Origin: Paractinoplanes ovalisporus
GTDB taxonomy: Bacteria; Actinomycetota; Actinomycetes; Mycobacteriales; Micromonosporaceae
Direction: 5' to 3'
DNA length: 64,000 nt
Assembly (NCBI RefSeq): GCF_016834655.1
Contig: NZ_JAENHP010000021.1
Coordinates: 62,001-126,000 of the forward strand
The notes under the pieces were generated by a model. The model made no database searches, had not been told where the DNA came from, and saw nothing but the letters and a program-made list of their open reading frames with translations. Of this stretch, positions 43,561 through 52,742 are shown piece by piece; positions within the stretch are counted from its first letter, which is position 1; each line of letters starts with the position of its first letter. A program made the position numbers and the translations under genes.

Positions 43561-44339
43561 CGCCGCGTCCGCCCACCCCTCATCTCTCCGGCGCCACCCC
43601 GCCCGAGCTGCCCCGGGCCGCGCTGCCCAAGCACGTGGCGCTGGTGATGGACGGCAACGGCCGCTGGGCCAAGGAGCGCGGCCTGTCCCGCACCAAGGGC
43701 CACGAGCAGGGCGAATACTCGCTGTTCGACACCATCGAGGGCGCGATCGAGCTGGGGATTCCCTACCTTTCCGCGTACGCCTTCTCGACCGAGAACTGGA
43801 AGCGTTCGCCCGAAGAGGTGCGGTTCCTGATGGGCTTCAACCGCGACGTCATCCGCCGGCGGCGTGACCAGCTGGTCGACCTGGGCGTGCGCGTGGTGTG
43901 GTCGGGCCGCCGGGGCCGGCTGTGGAAGAGCGTCATCTCCGAGCTCGAGACCGCGCAGGAGATGTCCAAGAAGAACAAGACCCTGACGCTGCAGTTCTGC
44001 GTGAACTACGGCGGCCAGGCCGAGATCGCCGACGCCACGGCCGCGATCGCCCGCGACGTCGCTGCCGGCAAGCTCGATCCGGGGCGGGTCAACGAGAAGA
44101 CGATCGCGAAATACCTCTATCACCCCGAGGTTCCCGAGGTCGACCTGTTCCTGCGGCCCTCGGGCGAGCAGCGCACGTCGAACTTCCTGCTCTGGCAGTC
44201 CGCGTACGCCGAAATGGTCTTCCTCGACACCCTCTGGCCCGACTTCGACCGCCGTCACCTGTGGTACGCGTGCGAGCTCTACGCGAGTCGCGACCGCCGT
44301 TTCGGCGGCGCGATCCCCAACCCCGTGAGCCCGACGTGA
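43557..44339 (+). CDS. uppS: Isoprenyl (undecaprenyl/decaprenyl) diphosphate synthase
   Basis: A 260-residue cis-prenyltransferase. It has [18 protein letters not shown] (residues ~24-41, catalytic Asp and P-loop), [23 protein letters not shown] and [20 protein letters not shown], which includes the magnesium-binding region. It makes the long-chain lipid carrier for cell-wall synthesis. The ATG at 43557 overlaps the recO stop by 4 nt; an open frame further upstream lies within recO. The C-terminal [10 protein letters not shown] lies in the first unit of a 36-bp tandem repeat that continues past the stop, so the last residues are repeat-derived. Confidence 0.96.
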   Translation: MTPRPPTPHLSGATPPELPRAALPKHVALVMDGNGRWAKERGLSRTKGHEQGEYSLFDTIEGAIELGIPYLSAYAFSTENWKRSPEEVRFLMGFNRDVIRRRRDQLVDLGVRVVWSGRRGRLWKSVISELETAQEMSKKNKTLTLQFCVNYGGQAEIADATAAIARDVAAGKLDPGRVNEKTIAKYLYHPEVPEVDLFLRPSGEQRTSNFLLWQSAYAEMVFLDTLWPDFDRRHLWYACELYASRDRRFGGAIPNPVSPT

Positions 44340-44437
44340 CGCGACGCGATGCCGAACCCCGTGAGCCCGACGTGAGGCGGCGCGATCCCCAACCCCGTGA
44401 GCCCGACGTGACGCGACGCGATCCCGAACCTGAGCGG
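44309..44437. repeat. 36-bp tandem repeat across the uppS stop codon
   Basis: Units start at 44309, 44345, 44381 and a partial at 44417 (CGCGATCCCCAACCCCGTGA...). The first encodes the uppS C-terminus and stop; the rest fills the space before the phosphatase gene. Each later unit repeats the in-frame NPVSPT-stop sequence. Confidence 0.92.
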
Positions 44438-44448
44438 GGAGGCGCACG

Positions 44449-44967
44449 ATGAATCGGCTCTGGCTGGCGCGGCACGCCGAGGCCTCGATCGACGAGTCGG
44501 GGCTGACCGCGGCCGGGCGGCGTCAGGCCGAGCTGCTGGGTGCGCGGCTCGCCGACGCCGGGATCACGCGGATCAGCCACAGCCCGCTGGCCCGAGCCGC
44601 TGAGACGGCCGCGATCGTCGCCGCCGCCCTCCCCGGCGGTGTGCCGGTGGTGGCGGCCGAAGAGCTGACCGACTCCGACCCGTCCGAAGACCCGGCGGCC
44701 GCCGACGCGATGGTCGCCCGCTTCGCCAACCCGCCGGCCGACGAGCTGTGCATCACGCACAACTTCCAGGTCGGGTGGTTCCTGCGAGCCGCCCTCGAGA
44801 CTCCGCCCGCACGCTGGATCGGCCTGAACTCCTGCAACACCGGCGTCACCGTCCTGCAGTGGCGCCCGGGCCGCCCGGGCGCGGCGCCGCTCGTCTTCAA
44901 CGACCTCACCCACCTGCCACCCGAGTTGCGCTGGACGGGTTTCCCGCCCGAGCTTAGCCTCCCCTGA
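44449..44967 (+). CDS. Histidine phosphatase family protein
   Basis: A 172-residue member of the phosphoglycerate-mutase/SixA branch. The catalytic motif is ARHAEASIDESGLTAAGRRQ (residues ~7-26); the usual RHGE reads RHAEA, as in SixA-like proteins. The second site is SHSPLARAAETA (Arg contacts phosphate), and the second catalytic His is in CITHNFQVGWFL. Substrate is unknown. The ATG at 44449 follows GGGGAGG. A 29-bp-based tandem repeat begins just after the stop. Confidence 0.88.
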   Translation: MNRLWLARHAEASIDESGLTAAGRRQAELLGARLADAGITRISHSPLARAAETAAIVAAALPGGVPVVAAEELTDSDPSEDPAAADAMVARFANPPADELCITHNFQVGWFLRAALETPPARWIGLNSCNTGVTVLQWRPGRPGAAPLVFNDLTHLPPELRWTGFPPELSLP

Positions 44968-44983
44968 AACCCGGCGCAGCCGC

Positions 44984-45135
44984 GTGAGGGTTGCCGCTCC
45001 CGGCGTGGCGGCGGGTGGGCTGCCGCTCCCGGCGTGGCCGGGTGAGGGTTGCCGCTCCCGGCGTGGCGGCGGGTGGGCTGCCGCTCCCGGCGTGGCCGGG
45101 TGAGGGTTGCCGCTCCCGGCGTGGCGGCGGGTGGG
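44984..45135. repeat. 58-bp tandem repeat composed of two 29-bp half units
   Basis: About 2.6 copies of a 58-bp unit, made of two related halves: GTGAGGGTTGCCGCTCCCGG and GTGGGCTGCCGCTCCCGGCG, each followed by GTGGC-type ends. It fills the 172-bp gap between the phosphatase stop and the convergent HAD gene stop. Confidence 0.9.
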
Positions 45136-45139
45136 TGGG

Positions 45140-45817
45140 TCAGGACTCGGTGAGGATGCGGACCGTCGCCTCCACGTCGGACAGATCGGGCAGCACCGCG
45201 TGGGCGCCCGCCAGCACCAGCTCGGCCATCTTGGTCGAGCCGGTCGCCACCGCCACCGCGTAGGCCCCGTTGGCCAGGGCCGCCGTCACGTCGTGGACCG
45301 TGTCGCCGATGACGACGGCCTGGAACCGTTCGCCGTATTTCGCCTCGGCCCGCTCCAGGCTGCGCTTGACCAGGGTCGCCCGCACGTGGTCGTCGGTGCC
45401 GTAGCCGCCCACCTCGGCGTCGAACGCGCCACCCAGGTCGAACGCCGCCACCTTGGCCGCCGCCACCTCGGGCACGTTGCCGGTCACCAGCGTCTGCACC
45501 ACGCCCGGATGGCCGCCCAGGCGGGCCACCACGTCGCGGACGCCGGGCATCAGCGAACCCTGCTCGGCGAACAGATGCTGAGTGCGCCGCACCTCGGCCA
45601 CATAGCGCAGGAAGAACCGCTCGGGTGTGCAGTCGGTGACGCCGTGGGTCGCGAAGACCTCGGCGCAGATGTCCATGTCGGTGCGGCCGCCGAAGACCGG
45701 CGTCTCGCGCCAGATCAACCCGGTCAGCTCGCAGAACGCCGCCCGCCAAGCCGTCGACGCCACCCCGCCGCCGCGCAGCAGGGTGTAGTCGACGTCCCAC
45801 ATCACCAGGCGTCTCAC
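45140..45817 (-). CDS. HAD-superfamily hydrolase (phosphoglycolate phosphatase-like)
   Basis: A 225-residue HAD phosphatase. Motif I is [12 protein letters not shown] (residues ~6-17; nucleophile DxDxT), motif II is [11 protein letters not shown] (T/S position), the Lys is in [14 protein letters not shown], and motif IV is [14 protein letters not shown]. An α-helical cap lies between (residues ~20-95). Substrate unknown; small phosphorylated metabolites are typical. The ATG at 45817 overlaps the stop of the thiamine-binding protein gene by 4 nt, so the two are co-translated. Confidence 0.9.
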   Translation of the reverse strand: MRRLVMWDVDYTLLRGGGVASTAWRAAFCELTGLIWRETPVFGGRTDMDICAEVFATHGVTDCTPERFFLRYVAEVRRTQHLFAEQGSLMPGVRDVVARLGGHPGVVQTLVTGNVPEVAAAKVAAFDLGGAFDAEVGGYGTDDHVRATLVKRSLERAEAKYGERFQAVVIGDTVHDVTAALANGAYAVAVATGSTKMAELVLAGAHAVLPDLSDVEATVRILTES

Positions 45818-46107
45818 TCGCGCAGCGCCCGTTCGATGTGTTCCACCTTGGCCGTGAGCGCGTCGGTGACCCCGGGGCGCACGTCGGCCTTGAGGGAGAC
45901 GCTGACCCGCGGCGCCTTGGCCGCCACCGCGTCGACGGCCTGCTTCACGACGGCCATCACTTCATCCCACTCGCCCTCGACGGTGGTGAACATCGCGTCG
46001 GTGCGGTGGGGCAGTCCGGAGGCACGCACCACCCGCACCGCCTCGGCGACCAGATCGCCGACGGAGTCGCCCACCCCGAGGGGCGTCACAGAGAAAGCAA
46101 CCAGCAC
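45814..46107 (-). CDS. Thiamine-binding protein, MTH1187/YkoF-like family
   Basis: A 97-residue ferredoxin-like protein of the MTH1187 type. It starts [20 protein letters not shown], then [21 protein letters not shown] and [18 protein letters not shown], and ends in [20 protein letters not shown]. Relatives bind thiamine or its pyrimidine. It is not linked to the ykoEDC operon 10 kb away, and no riboswitch precedes it. It overlaps the HAD gene by 4 nt. A physiological partner is not evident. Confidence 0.85.
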   Translation of the reverse strand: MLVAFSVTPLGVGDSVGDLVAEAVRVVRASGLPHRTDAMFTTVEGEWDEVMAVVKQAVDAVAAKAPRVSVSLKADVRPGVTDALTAKVEHIERALRE

Positions 46108-46147
46108 CGGACCATCGTCCCAGGCGTCACCCCGGGTGAGGCAACCC

Positions 46148-46176
46148 TGTGGATAACTTGTCTGAGAGCGCTCTCA
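46148..46176. promoter_or_regulatory. DnaA-box-like sequence and LacI-type palindrome
   Basis: TGTGGATAA (46148-46156) is the reverse complement of TTATCCACA. Seven bases later TGAGAGCGCTCTCA (46163-46176) is a perfect 14-bp palindrome with the GAGCGCTC core of LacI/CebR-type operators. It lies ~55 bp upstream of the thiamine-binding gene and downstream of the reductase gene. No LacI gene is in the window. Confidence 0.55.
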
Positions 46177-46244
46177 CAATCTGTTTCCGCTGGTGGGAGC
46201 TCAGATCAAGCCCTTTCCCGTACGCGAAAAGGGATCGCGCTCCA

Positions 46245-46913
46245 TCACCGCGAAGCCGCCGCCAGGGCCTCGCGGATCTTCTCGGCGCTCGCCGGCGTGC
46301 CCGGCAGCTCGCCATAGGCGCCGTAGGGCGGCCCGTAGACGGGAGTGCCCGGCTCCTGCCGCCAGCTGTCGGCCAGCGACCCGGTGTCGACCGTGTCGTA
46401 ACCGATCGTGTCGAGAAACTCGGTCGCCGTCTGCTTGGCCGCCGCGTCGTCCCCGGCGATCGGCAGGGCCGACCGGTCGGCGGCACCGGCGGGACGGGTC
46501 AGCGCGCCGAGATGACCCGACCAGATGTTGTTGAAGACCTTGACCACGTGGGCCGTCCCGAGGGTCTGCTGCTCGAGCTGCGCGCTGGTGAGCTCACCGG
46601 ACTGCAGCGCCTCGAACGCCCCGTCGCGCTGCGGGTAGTAGTTGTTCGTGTCGAGCACGACCTTGCCCGCCAGCTCGGCCACCGGCAGCTGCGCGAACGC
46701 CTTGAACGGCACGCTCACCACCACGATGTCGCCGGCCGCGGCGGCTTCGGAGGCCGTCGCCGCGCGCGCCTTCGGCCCCAGCTCCTCGGCGAACTCCTTG
46801 AGGGTTTCCGGACCACGGGAATTGCTGATCACCACGTCGTAACCGGCCGCGACCGCGAGCCGCGCCACCGTGCCGCCGATGTTCCCGCTACCGATGAATC
46901 CGATCGTCGTCAT
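46245..46913 (-). CDS. NADPH-dependent F420 reductase-like oxidoreductase
   Basis: A 222-residue Rossmann protein of the F420_oxidored family. It starts MTTIGFIGSGNIGGTVARLA (GxGxxG at residues 8-13), followed by VISNSRGPETL, where Ser/Arg after the second strand suggests NADPH preference. Later motifs are VVVSVPFKAFAQLP and VVLDTNNYYPQRDG. Members reduce F420 with NADPH or act on unknown substrates. F420 use would suit an actinobacterium, but the specific role is unproved. It is divergent from the aldo/keto reductase over 114 bp. Confidence 0.85.
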   Translation of the reverse strand: MTTIGFIGSGNIGGTVARLAVAAGYDVVISNSRGPETLKEFAEELGPKARAATASEAAAAGDIVVVSVPFKAFAQLPVAELAGKVVLDTNNYYPQRDGAFEALQSGELTSAQLEQQTLGTAHVVKVFNNIWSGHLGALTRPAGAADRSALPIAGDDAAAKQTATEFLDTIGYDTVDTGSLADSWRQEPGTPVYGPPYGAYGELPGTPASAEKIREALAAASR

Positions 46914-47027
46914 GACCGCGACAACCCGGCACCGCCGACCCGAATTCCGTGATTGACAACCCGGGGCCTGTCTCGCAGATCACGCGCGGGGCTGCGGCCG
47001 GGCCCGCTCGCGGTTAGCGTTCCCGCA

Positions 47028-48140
47028 GTGATCACAGCAGACGCGGCCGGCACCTGGACCCTCGGCGACCATTCCGTCAACCGCATGGGCTTCGGCTCGA
47101 TGCGCCTGACCCCGAACCCCGACCGTACGGTGGCCGTAAGGGTCTTGAGGCGCGCCGTCGAGCTGGGCGTGAACCACATCGACACCGCCGCCTTCTACGT
47201 CTCGCCCGGCGGCATCCTCGACCGCGGCGCCGGCCCGGCGAGGTATGCCACCGAACTGATCCGAGAAGCCCTTTCCCCGTACGCACCCGGGCTGTTCATC
47301 GCCACGAAGGTGGGCCCCGGCATCCTGCCGTCGGGCGAGTTCGAGACCGCCGACACCCCCGCGCGCCTGCGGGCCCAGGTCGAGGAGAACCTGCGCCGTC
47401 TGGGTGTGGACCGCCTCGACCTGGTGAACCTGCGCCTGACCCGTCGCGAGGGTTCGGTCGCCGTCCGTTTCGCGGCCCTGGCCGCAATGCGGGAAGAAGG
47501 CCTGATCCGTCACCTGGGCATCTCCAACGCCACCCTGGAGCAGGTCGACGAGGCGGCCACGATCGCCCCGGTCGCCTGCGTCCAGAACAGTTTCGCCCTC
47601 GACCTGCGCCGCGACGCCGACATGCCGGCCGCCCTGGCCTCGCGCGGTATCGCCTTCGTCCCGTTCTTCGCGATCGCCGGCCCGAACCGTGAGGACGGCG
47701 CCGGTTCCGCCGTGGACGGGGTTGTGGCCCGGGTGGCCGCCACCCACGGCGTCACCCCGCACCAGGTCCGTCTGGCCTGGACGCTGCACCAGGGCGACAA
47801 CGTGCTGGCCATCCCCGGCACCGGCGACGAACGCCACCTGGAGCAGAACATCGCCGCCGGTGCGATCCGCCTGTCCGATCAGGAAGTGAAGGAGCTGGCC
47901 CAGCCGGCCCGAGCGCCACGGAGCTCGGCGCCGCATCGCGACGCCGAGCCGGGACGGTCAGGAGCGGAGCAGGGTGGTGATCTCTCGGGCCAGTTCGGTG
48001 CTGGCCTCGATCTCGGCCTTGCGGATGGAGACGCTTTCGACGTTGAAGCCGAACGGCATGCCCAGGCGGGTGCAGAACGCCCTCAGGTCGCGGGCGATGG
48101 ACAGGCACTCGCGGCGGGACGTCTCGAGTGGGTCGGATGA
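47028..48140 (+). CDS. Aldo/keto reductase with a C-terminal extension
   Basis: A 370-residue AKR; relatives end near 285-295. It has MGFGSMRLTPNPDRTVAVRV, the catalytic Asp/Tyr region GVNHIDTAAFYVSPGG, LFIATKVGPG (Lys), DRLDLVNLRLT and the NADP part LAIPGTGDERHLEQNIAAGA. Homology ends at RLSDQEVKELAQ (residue ~292). The next ~78 residues (PARAPRSSAPHRDAEPGR and on) have no family pattern and run 183 bp over the antisense 3' end of metF, so the normal stop has probably been lost. Start is GTG at 47028; an upstream ATG adds 25 unlikely residues. Confidence 0.85.
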   Translation: MITADAAGTWTLGDHSVNRMGFGSMRLTPNPDRTVAVRVLRRAVELGVNHIDTAAFYVSPGGILDRGAGPARYATELIREALSPYAPGLFIATKVGPGILPSGEFETADTPARLRAQVEENLRRLGVDRLDLVNLRLTRREGSVAVRFAALAAMREEGLIRHLGISNATLEQVDEAATIAPVACVQNSFALDLRRDADMPAALASRGIAFVPFFAIAGPNREDGAGSAVDGVVARVAATHGVTPHQVRLAWTLHQGDNVLAIPGTGDERHLEQNIAAGAIRLSDQEVKELAQPARAPRSSAPHRDAEPGRSGAEQGGDLSGQFGAGLDLGLADGDAFDVEAERHAQAGAERPQVAGDGQALAAGRLEWVG

Positions 48141-48890
48141 CTCGCGCAGCTCGGTGGCCAGCCACGGTGGGACCTCGACGCCCAGCCAGTCCAGGAACTC
48201 CAGCGTCTTGGGGGAACCGCACAGGGACAGGGTGAAGATGACCGGGCGCGGGGTGATGCCGGCGTCGCGGCAGGCGTAGAAGTAGTCGGAGACCAGGTTC
48301 TTCGTCTCGTTGAGGTCGTAGACGACCTGGGAGATGAAGAAGCCGCAACCGCGTTCCTGCTTGGTCAGCATGCGCAGGTGCTCGTCGCCGTGGCGGGCGT
48401 GGCGTTCGCTGATCACGACGGCGCCCAGCGGGAGGGCGGGGCTGGCCTCGCGGTGCAGTTGCTGGGCCCGGCGCAGCGACGTCCGCACCGGCTTGGTGCC
48501 CGAGGAGGAACCGACCAGCACGGTCAGGATGTCGTCCGAGCCGGCCGAGGAGGCCAGCCAGGCGCGCAGGTCGGGCTCGGCGTACTTGCCGACGCAGCGG
48601 TAGATGACCACCGGCTTGTCCCAGTCGCCGAGGTGGTCGGTGTGGAACGACGCGGGGTCGAGCGTCGGCAGGTAGGGGAACGGGCGTTCCTCGGGATTGC
48701 GGTCCGACTCGTCGTCGATGTCGTAGAGGATCAGGCCGTCGAGGTCGAGACCGGCCAGGCGGCCGACCGTGATCTCGGCTATCTCCTTGACCCGCTCGGG
48801 GGCGGTGGCGCGACGGGGCGGGGTGATGCTGAAGAGCATCACCCCGCCCTGAGCTTCGGCGAGTTTCGACTGCAACGAGTTACGTGACAC
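47958..48890 (-). CDS. Methylenetetrahydrofolate reductase family protein
   Basis: A 310-residue MetF-like TIM-barrel protein. It starts with the family pattern FSITPPRRATAPERVKEIAE, then DLDGLILYDIDDESDRNPEE near residue 50. LGAVVISERHARHGDEHLRM gives the barrel core, GFFISQVVYDLNETKNLVSD is the region that binds FAD/folate in MetF, and RPVIFTLSLCGSPKTLEFL follows. It may reduce CH2-THF for methionine synthesis, or be one of the diverged MetF relatives; the catalytic Glu of true MetF is not obvious. It is last of a three-gene same-strand run and its 3' end overlaps the AKR by 183 bp. Confidence 0.78.
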   Translation of the reverse strand: MSRNSLQSKLAEAQGGVMLFSITPPRRATAPERVKEIAEITVGRLAGLDLDGLILYDIDDESDRNPEERPFPYLPTLDPASFHTDHLGDWDKPVVIYRCVGKYAEPDLRAWLASSAGSDDILTVLVGSSSGTKPVRTSLRRAQQLHREASPALPLGAVVISERHARHGDEHLRMLTKQERGCGFFISQVVYDLNETKNLVSDYFYACRDAGITPRPVIFTLSLCGSPKTLEFLDWLGVEVPPWLATELRESSDPLETSRRECLSIARDLRAFCTRLGMPFGFNVESVSIRKAEIEASTELAREITTLLRS

Positions 48891-48911
48891 GGGCCCAGCG
48901 TAGAGAACCGG

Positions 48912-49415
48912 TCACGCGTGGTCGGCGCAGCAGGGGGTGGGTTCCCGCGTTTCGAACGGCACGAGCACCCCGCCGGCGGCCGGCATCGTCACCAGAACGA
49001 GGTCGCCGGAACGGTACTGAGGCCGTACGAAATCGCGGGTGTCCACCACCGCGTCGTCGTCGGCCACGCCCGAGCCGAGCACCTCGACCCGGTCGATCGC
49101 CGTCGACGAGACGATCTCGGCGACGGTCCGCCGGCCGGTCAGTTCCGCCGAGCCCGCGAAGATCACGGCGCGACCGAACTTGCCGGAAGCGGCTGCCTCG
49201 GCACCGGCCCGCAGCTCGTCCGTGGTCTCGAACGAGGACGACGAGACCACGCTGACCGCGACGTGCGGGAACGGCGCCTGCACCAGATGCGTACAGGCCA
49301 GGGCCGGCGCCGGGTCGAGCGAGAGGATCCAGTGGTCGGCCTCGGAGACCTCGCGGTGACCGAGGCTGACCCCGGTCGCCGCGAGACTCCGAGAAACCGG
49401 GCGGTACAAACTCAC
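48912..49415 (-). CDS. Hypothetical protein between PHP hydrolase and metF-like gene
   Basis: A 167-residue protein starting GTG at 49415, supported by the 4-nt GTGA overlap with the upstream stop. No family recognised. The sequence is mixed α/β with strands such as VAVSVVSSSSFETTDELRAG (residues ~57-76), FGRAVIFAGSAELTGRRTV and SGDLVLVTMPAAGGVLVPF, suggesting a small Rossmann-like or phosphorylase-like domain. It ends with two adjacent Cys (TPCCADHA). Co-transcription with the PHP gene and metF-like gene (21-bp gap) hints at a shared role. Confidence 0.7.
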   Translation of the reverse strand: MSLYRPVSRSLAATGVSLGHREVSEADHWILSLDPAPALACTHLVQAPFPHVAVSVVSSSSFETTDELRAGAEAAASGKFGRAVIFAGSAELTGRRTVAEIVSSTAIDRVEVLGSGVADDDAVVDTRDFVRPQYRSGDLVLVTMPAAGGVLVPFETREPTPCCADHA

Positions 49416-51124
49416 TTGGGGAGGACCCAGATCGGGTTGGTGTAGAACCACAGGTCACCCCACGGGTCGGCGTCGCCCACCACGTCCAGCTTCGGGCCCA
49501 CCGGGTCGACCGCCGCTCCCATCAGGCCGGGCTGGGTGCGGTTGCCGTCGGTGCCCCGGACGCGTACGTAGAACGGCTTGTCGAGGCGGCCGAACGAGTA
49601 GGTCAGCGAGATGCGCTTGGACGACGAGGAGATCTCGAACGACTTGACCACCTTGGTGTTCGGGGCGGTGAAGGCGTCCTTGTCGGCGACCGGGCCGGTC
49701 ACCGTGCCCACGATGACGTCGACCCGCTTGAGCACCGGGACGAACTGGGCCCAGTTCGGCACGTCCTGCAGGTCGATGTCGAGGGTGATCTCGGTCGAGG
49801 TGCCGCGTTTGACGTGCAGCACGCCGCCGAGCGGGGTGCCGGTCGCGCCGCGGCGGTCGCCGGCGACCCGGACCCGGGCGTCCAGGTTCTTGATCAGGCG
49901 GCCGTGGTCGACCCAGACGCGGCCGGCACGCAGGCCGTCCATGACCTGCTTGTAGCCCCACGAGGTGGCGCCCACGTTCGTACGCCCGTAGAAACCGGGC
50001 CAGAAGTCGCCGGCCGTGGTCAGCGTCTTGCCGGTGTAGACCGGGTCGTTGTACTTGCCGTTGGCGTCGAAGTCGCTGCCGGGGCCCCGGTCCGACTGGT
50101 CCAGATAGTTGACGTGCGAGTCCGAGTTGACCGTGATCCACCAGGCCTTGCCCTCGGCGAGCAGGCTGTCCCAGAGGCCGCCGACGGTGGAGGTCATCCA
50201 GTCGAAGCCGCCCCAGGTGCGGTAGCTCTCCAGCGGGTACCCCGGGAACGACGCCGCCGACGGGTTGTTGTCGTAGTAGCCACGGGCGCCGCCCCGGCCG
50301 TTCGGCGCGGGGATGCCGGCGGCCTGGTGGCCGGGCGCGCCCTCGAAGCCGACGGCGACCGACGGGTCGGCGTCGCGCCAGTTGCGGATCTCGTGCGGCG
50401 AGTCGATGCCGCGGCGGGCCGGGTGGTTGGCCAGGAACAACGCGGCCTCGACCTTGCGGGCCCGCACCTGGGAGCCGAGGAACTTGATGCCGGCGATCGC
50501 GGCGGCCTCGTTCTGCTCGGGGGTGTTGGTCGGGGGCAGCAGGTTGCCGTCGTAGTTGTTCTCGAACTGCTTCAGAACCTCGACCTCGTGCTTGCTCGGC
50601 GCCACGAACACGGTCGCGTGCTCGGCGGCCGGGATGTTCCACTCCAGACCCTGGAACGTCAGCAGGTCCCGGAGCTCCTCGCGGGTGGCCCGGATGTCCG
50701 GGTTCACCTTCTCGACGCCGATCTTCGCGTGCGCGACGCTGCCGTGGTCGGTGATGACGACCCAGTCGAGCCCGAACGCGCGGCCGTGCCGGGCCTGGTC
50801 GATCACCCGGTACTGGGCGTCCGAGCTGTACTGGGTGTGGATGTGGTGGTCACCCGCGAGCCAGGTGAACCCGCCCTTCTCGGTGCCGCCACCGGCCGGG
50901 CCGTGGCTGTGCGGCAGACCCGCGGCCTGCGCGGCGGTCGGGGTGGCCAGCACGGAGGCGGCCGCGCCGGCGCCCAGCAGGCCGGCGCCCCGCAGGAAGC
51001 CACGACGCGAGACGTCGGACGGTGACAGTTCGCTGTCCGGGATGCTCATGTCGAGCGCCGCGGGAACGTCGCCGCCGGCGGACTCGTGCGCGTGGTCGTG
51101 ATGGTGGTCGTGACCGTGACCCAT
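49412..51124 (-). CDS. Tat-exported PHP-domain metallohydrolase (CehA/McbA-like)
   Basis: A 570-residue protein from the ATG at 51124. Residues 1-14 are a His-rich cluster (MGHGHDHHHDHAHE). A Tat signal follows: SRRGFLRGAGLLGAGAAASV (residues ~40-59), cleaved near TAAQAAG. The PHP domain has AGDHHIHTQYSSDAQYRV (~88-105), WVVITDHGSVAHA and TVNSDSHVNYLD, matching its metal-binding sites. The C-terminus is β-rich (LTYSFGRLDKPFYVRVRG). It likely hydrolyses a phosphate or carbamate ester outside the cell. The 40-residue n-region before the twin Arg is unusually long. An in-frame ATG at 51187 exists but lacks conserved features. Confidence 0.88.
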   Translation of the reverse strand: MGHGHDHHHDHAHESAGGDVPAALDMSIPDSELSPSDVSRRGFLRGAGLLGAGAAASVLATPTAAQAAGLPHSHGPAGGGTEKGGFTWLAGDHHIHTQYSSDAQYRVIDQARHGRAFGLDWVVITDHGSVAHAKIGVEKVNPDIRATREELRDLLTFQGLEWNIPAAEHATVFVAPSKHEVEVLKQFENNYDGNLLPPTNTPEQNEAAAIAGIKFLGSQVRARKVEAALFLANHPARRGIDSPHEIRNWRDADPSVAVGFEGAPGHQAAGIPAPNGRGGARGYYDNNPSAASFPGYPLESYRTWGGFDWMTSTVGGLWDSLLAEGKAWWITVNSDSHVNYLDQSDRGPGSDFDANGKYNDPVYTGKTLTTAGDFWPGFYGRTNVGATSWGYKQVMDGLRAGRVWVDHGRLIKNLDARVRVAGDRRGATGTPLGGVLHVKRGTSTEITLDIDLQDVPNWAQFVPVLKRVDVIVGTVTGPVADKDAFTAPNTKVVKSFEISSSSKRISLTYSFGRLDKPFYVRVRGTDGNRTQPGLMGAAVDPVGPKLDVVGDADPWGDLWFYTNPIWVLPK

Positions 51125-51279
51125 ATCGGTGATCTCCCACAGATGGATGCATGCGTACTCGGGCACACATTCGTCGTGATAGATCAACAGTGCATGTACC
51201 GGGCCTTACTTTCGTCAGTACGGGCGGCTGCCGTTCGGGTCGGGTGTGAGCGCTGCGTGGTCTCCTAGCGTCACTGATC

Positions 51280-51986
<707 letters not shown>

Positions 51987-51990
<4 letters not shown>

Positions 51991-52709
51991 CTCTGCTGCG
52001 GGCCGCGATCGGCGCCGAATGGATCAAGCTCTGGACCACCCGTACGGTCTGGTGGGCGCTCGTCGCCGCGCTGGTGCTGATGGCGGCGGGGTCGGGGCAG
52101 TACGCGCTCTACGCCAACAACGGTGACCTGGACGATCAGGGGACGGCCACGGCCGGGACGGTCGCGGTCATGGCGCTCGGTTTCGCGCAGCTGGCGTTCC
52201 TGGCACTGGCCATGCTGGTGATGACCAGCGAGTTCTCGACCGGGACGATCCGGGCCACGCTGAGCTGGATCCCGTCGCGGGGCCGGCTGCTGCTCGCCAA
52301 GTGCGCGGTGGTCGCGGCGGTCACGTTCGTCACGGGCGTGGTGGCCGGGGTGGCCGGCGCCGCCGTGGCCACGTCGTTGATGGATTCCGGCGGCGGGCTC
52401 GATCTGACGACCGCCGCGAAGATCGGGCTCTACCTGGCGTTGCTCGGCGTGCTGGCGGTCGGTCTCGGTGCGGCGTTCCGCGGGCCGGTGGTCACGCTGG
52501 TCGTCCTGCTCATGCTGGTCGTCGCGGTGCCACCGCTGCTTCAAGTGCCCGACATCGCCGTGCTCAACGGGATCGCCGACGCCATGCCCGGCGTGGCGGG
52601 AGACCACTTCCTGCGGGACGGCTCCGTCGTGGGGCTTCTGATCCTCACGGCCTGGGCGGTCGCGGCCGCGGTGGCTGGTCGGATGCTGCTGATGAAGAAG
52701 GACGCCTAG
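51987..52709 (+). CDS. ABC transporter permease (ABC-2 type)
   Basis: A 240-residue membrane protein with six hydrophobic segments: residues ~18-38 (TVWWALVAALVLMAAGSGQY), ~60-85, ~105-130 (AVVAAVTFVTGVVAGVAGAA), ~145-165, ~170-190 (VVTLVVLLMLVVAVPPLLQ) and ~215-235. The motif MVMTSEFSTGTIRATLSWIP after segment 2 is characteristic of this permease family. It pairs with the upstream ATPase to form a two-gene exporter; substrate not predictable. The ATG at 51987 overlaps the ATPase stop by 4 nt. Confidence 0.9.
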
Positions 52710-52742
52710 CGTCTCACCTTCACTCCGGCCGGGAACAGGGCG

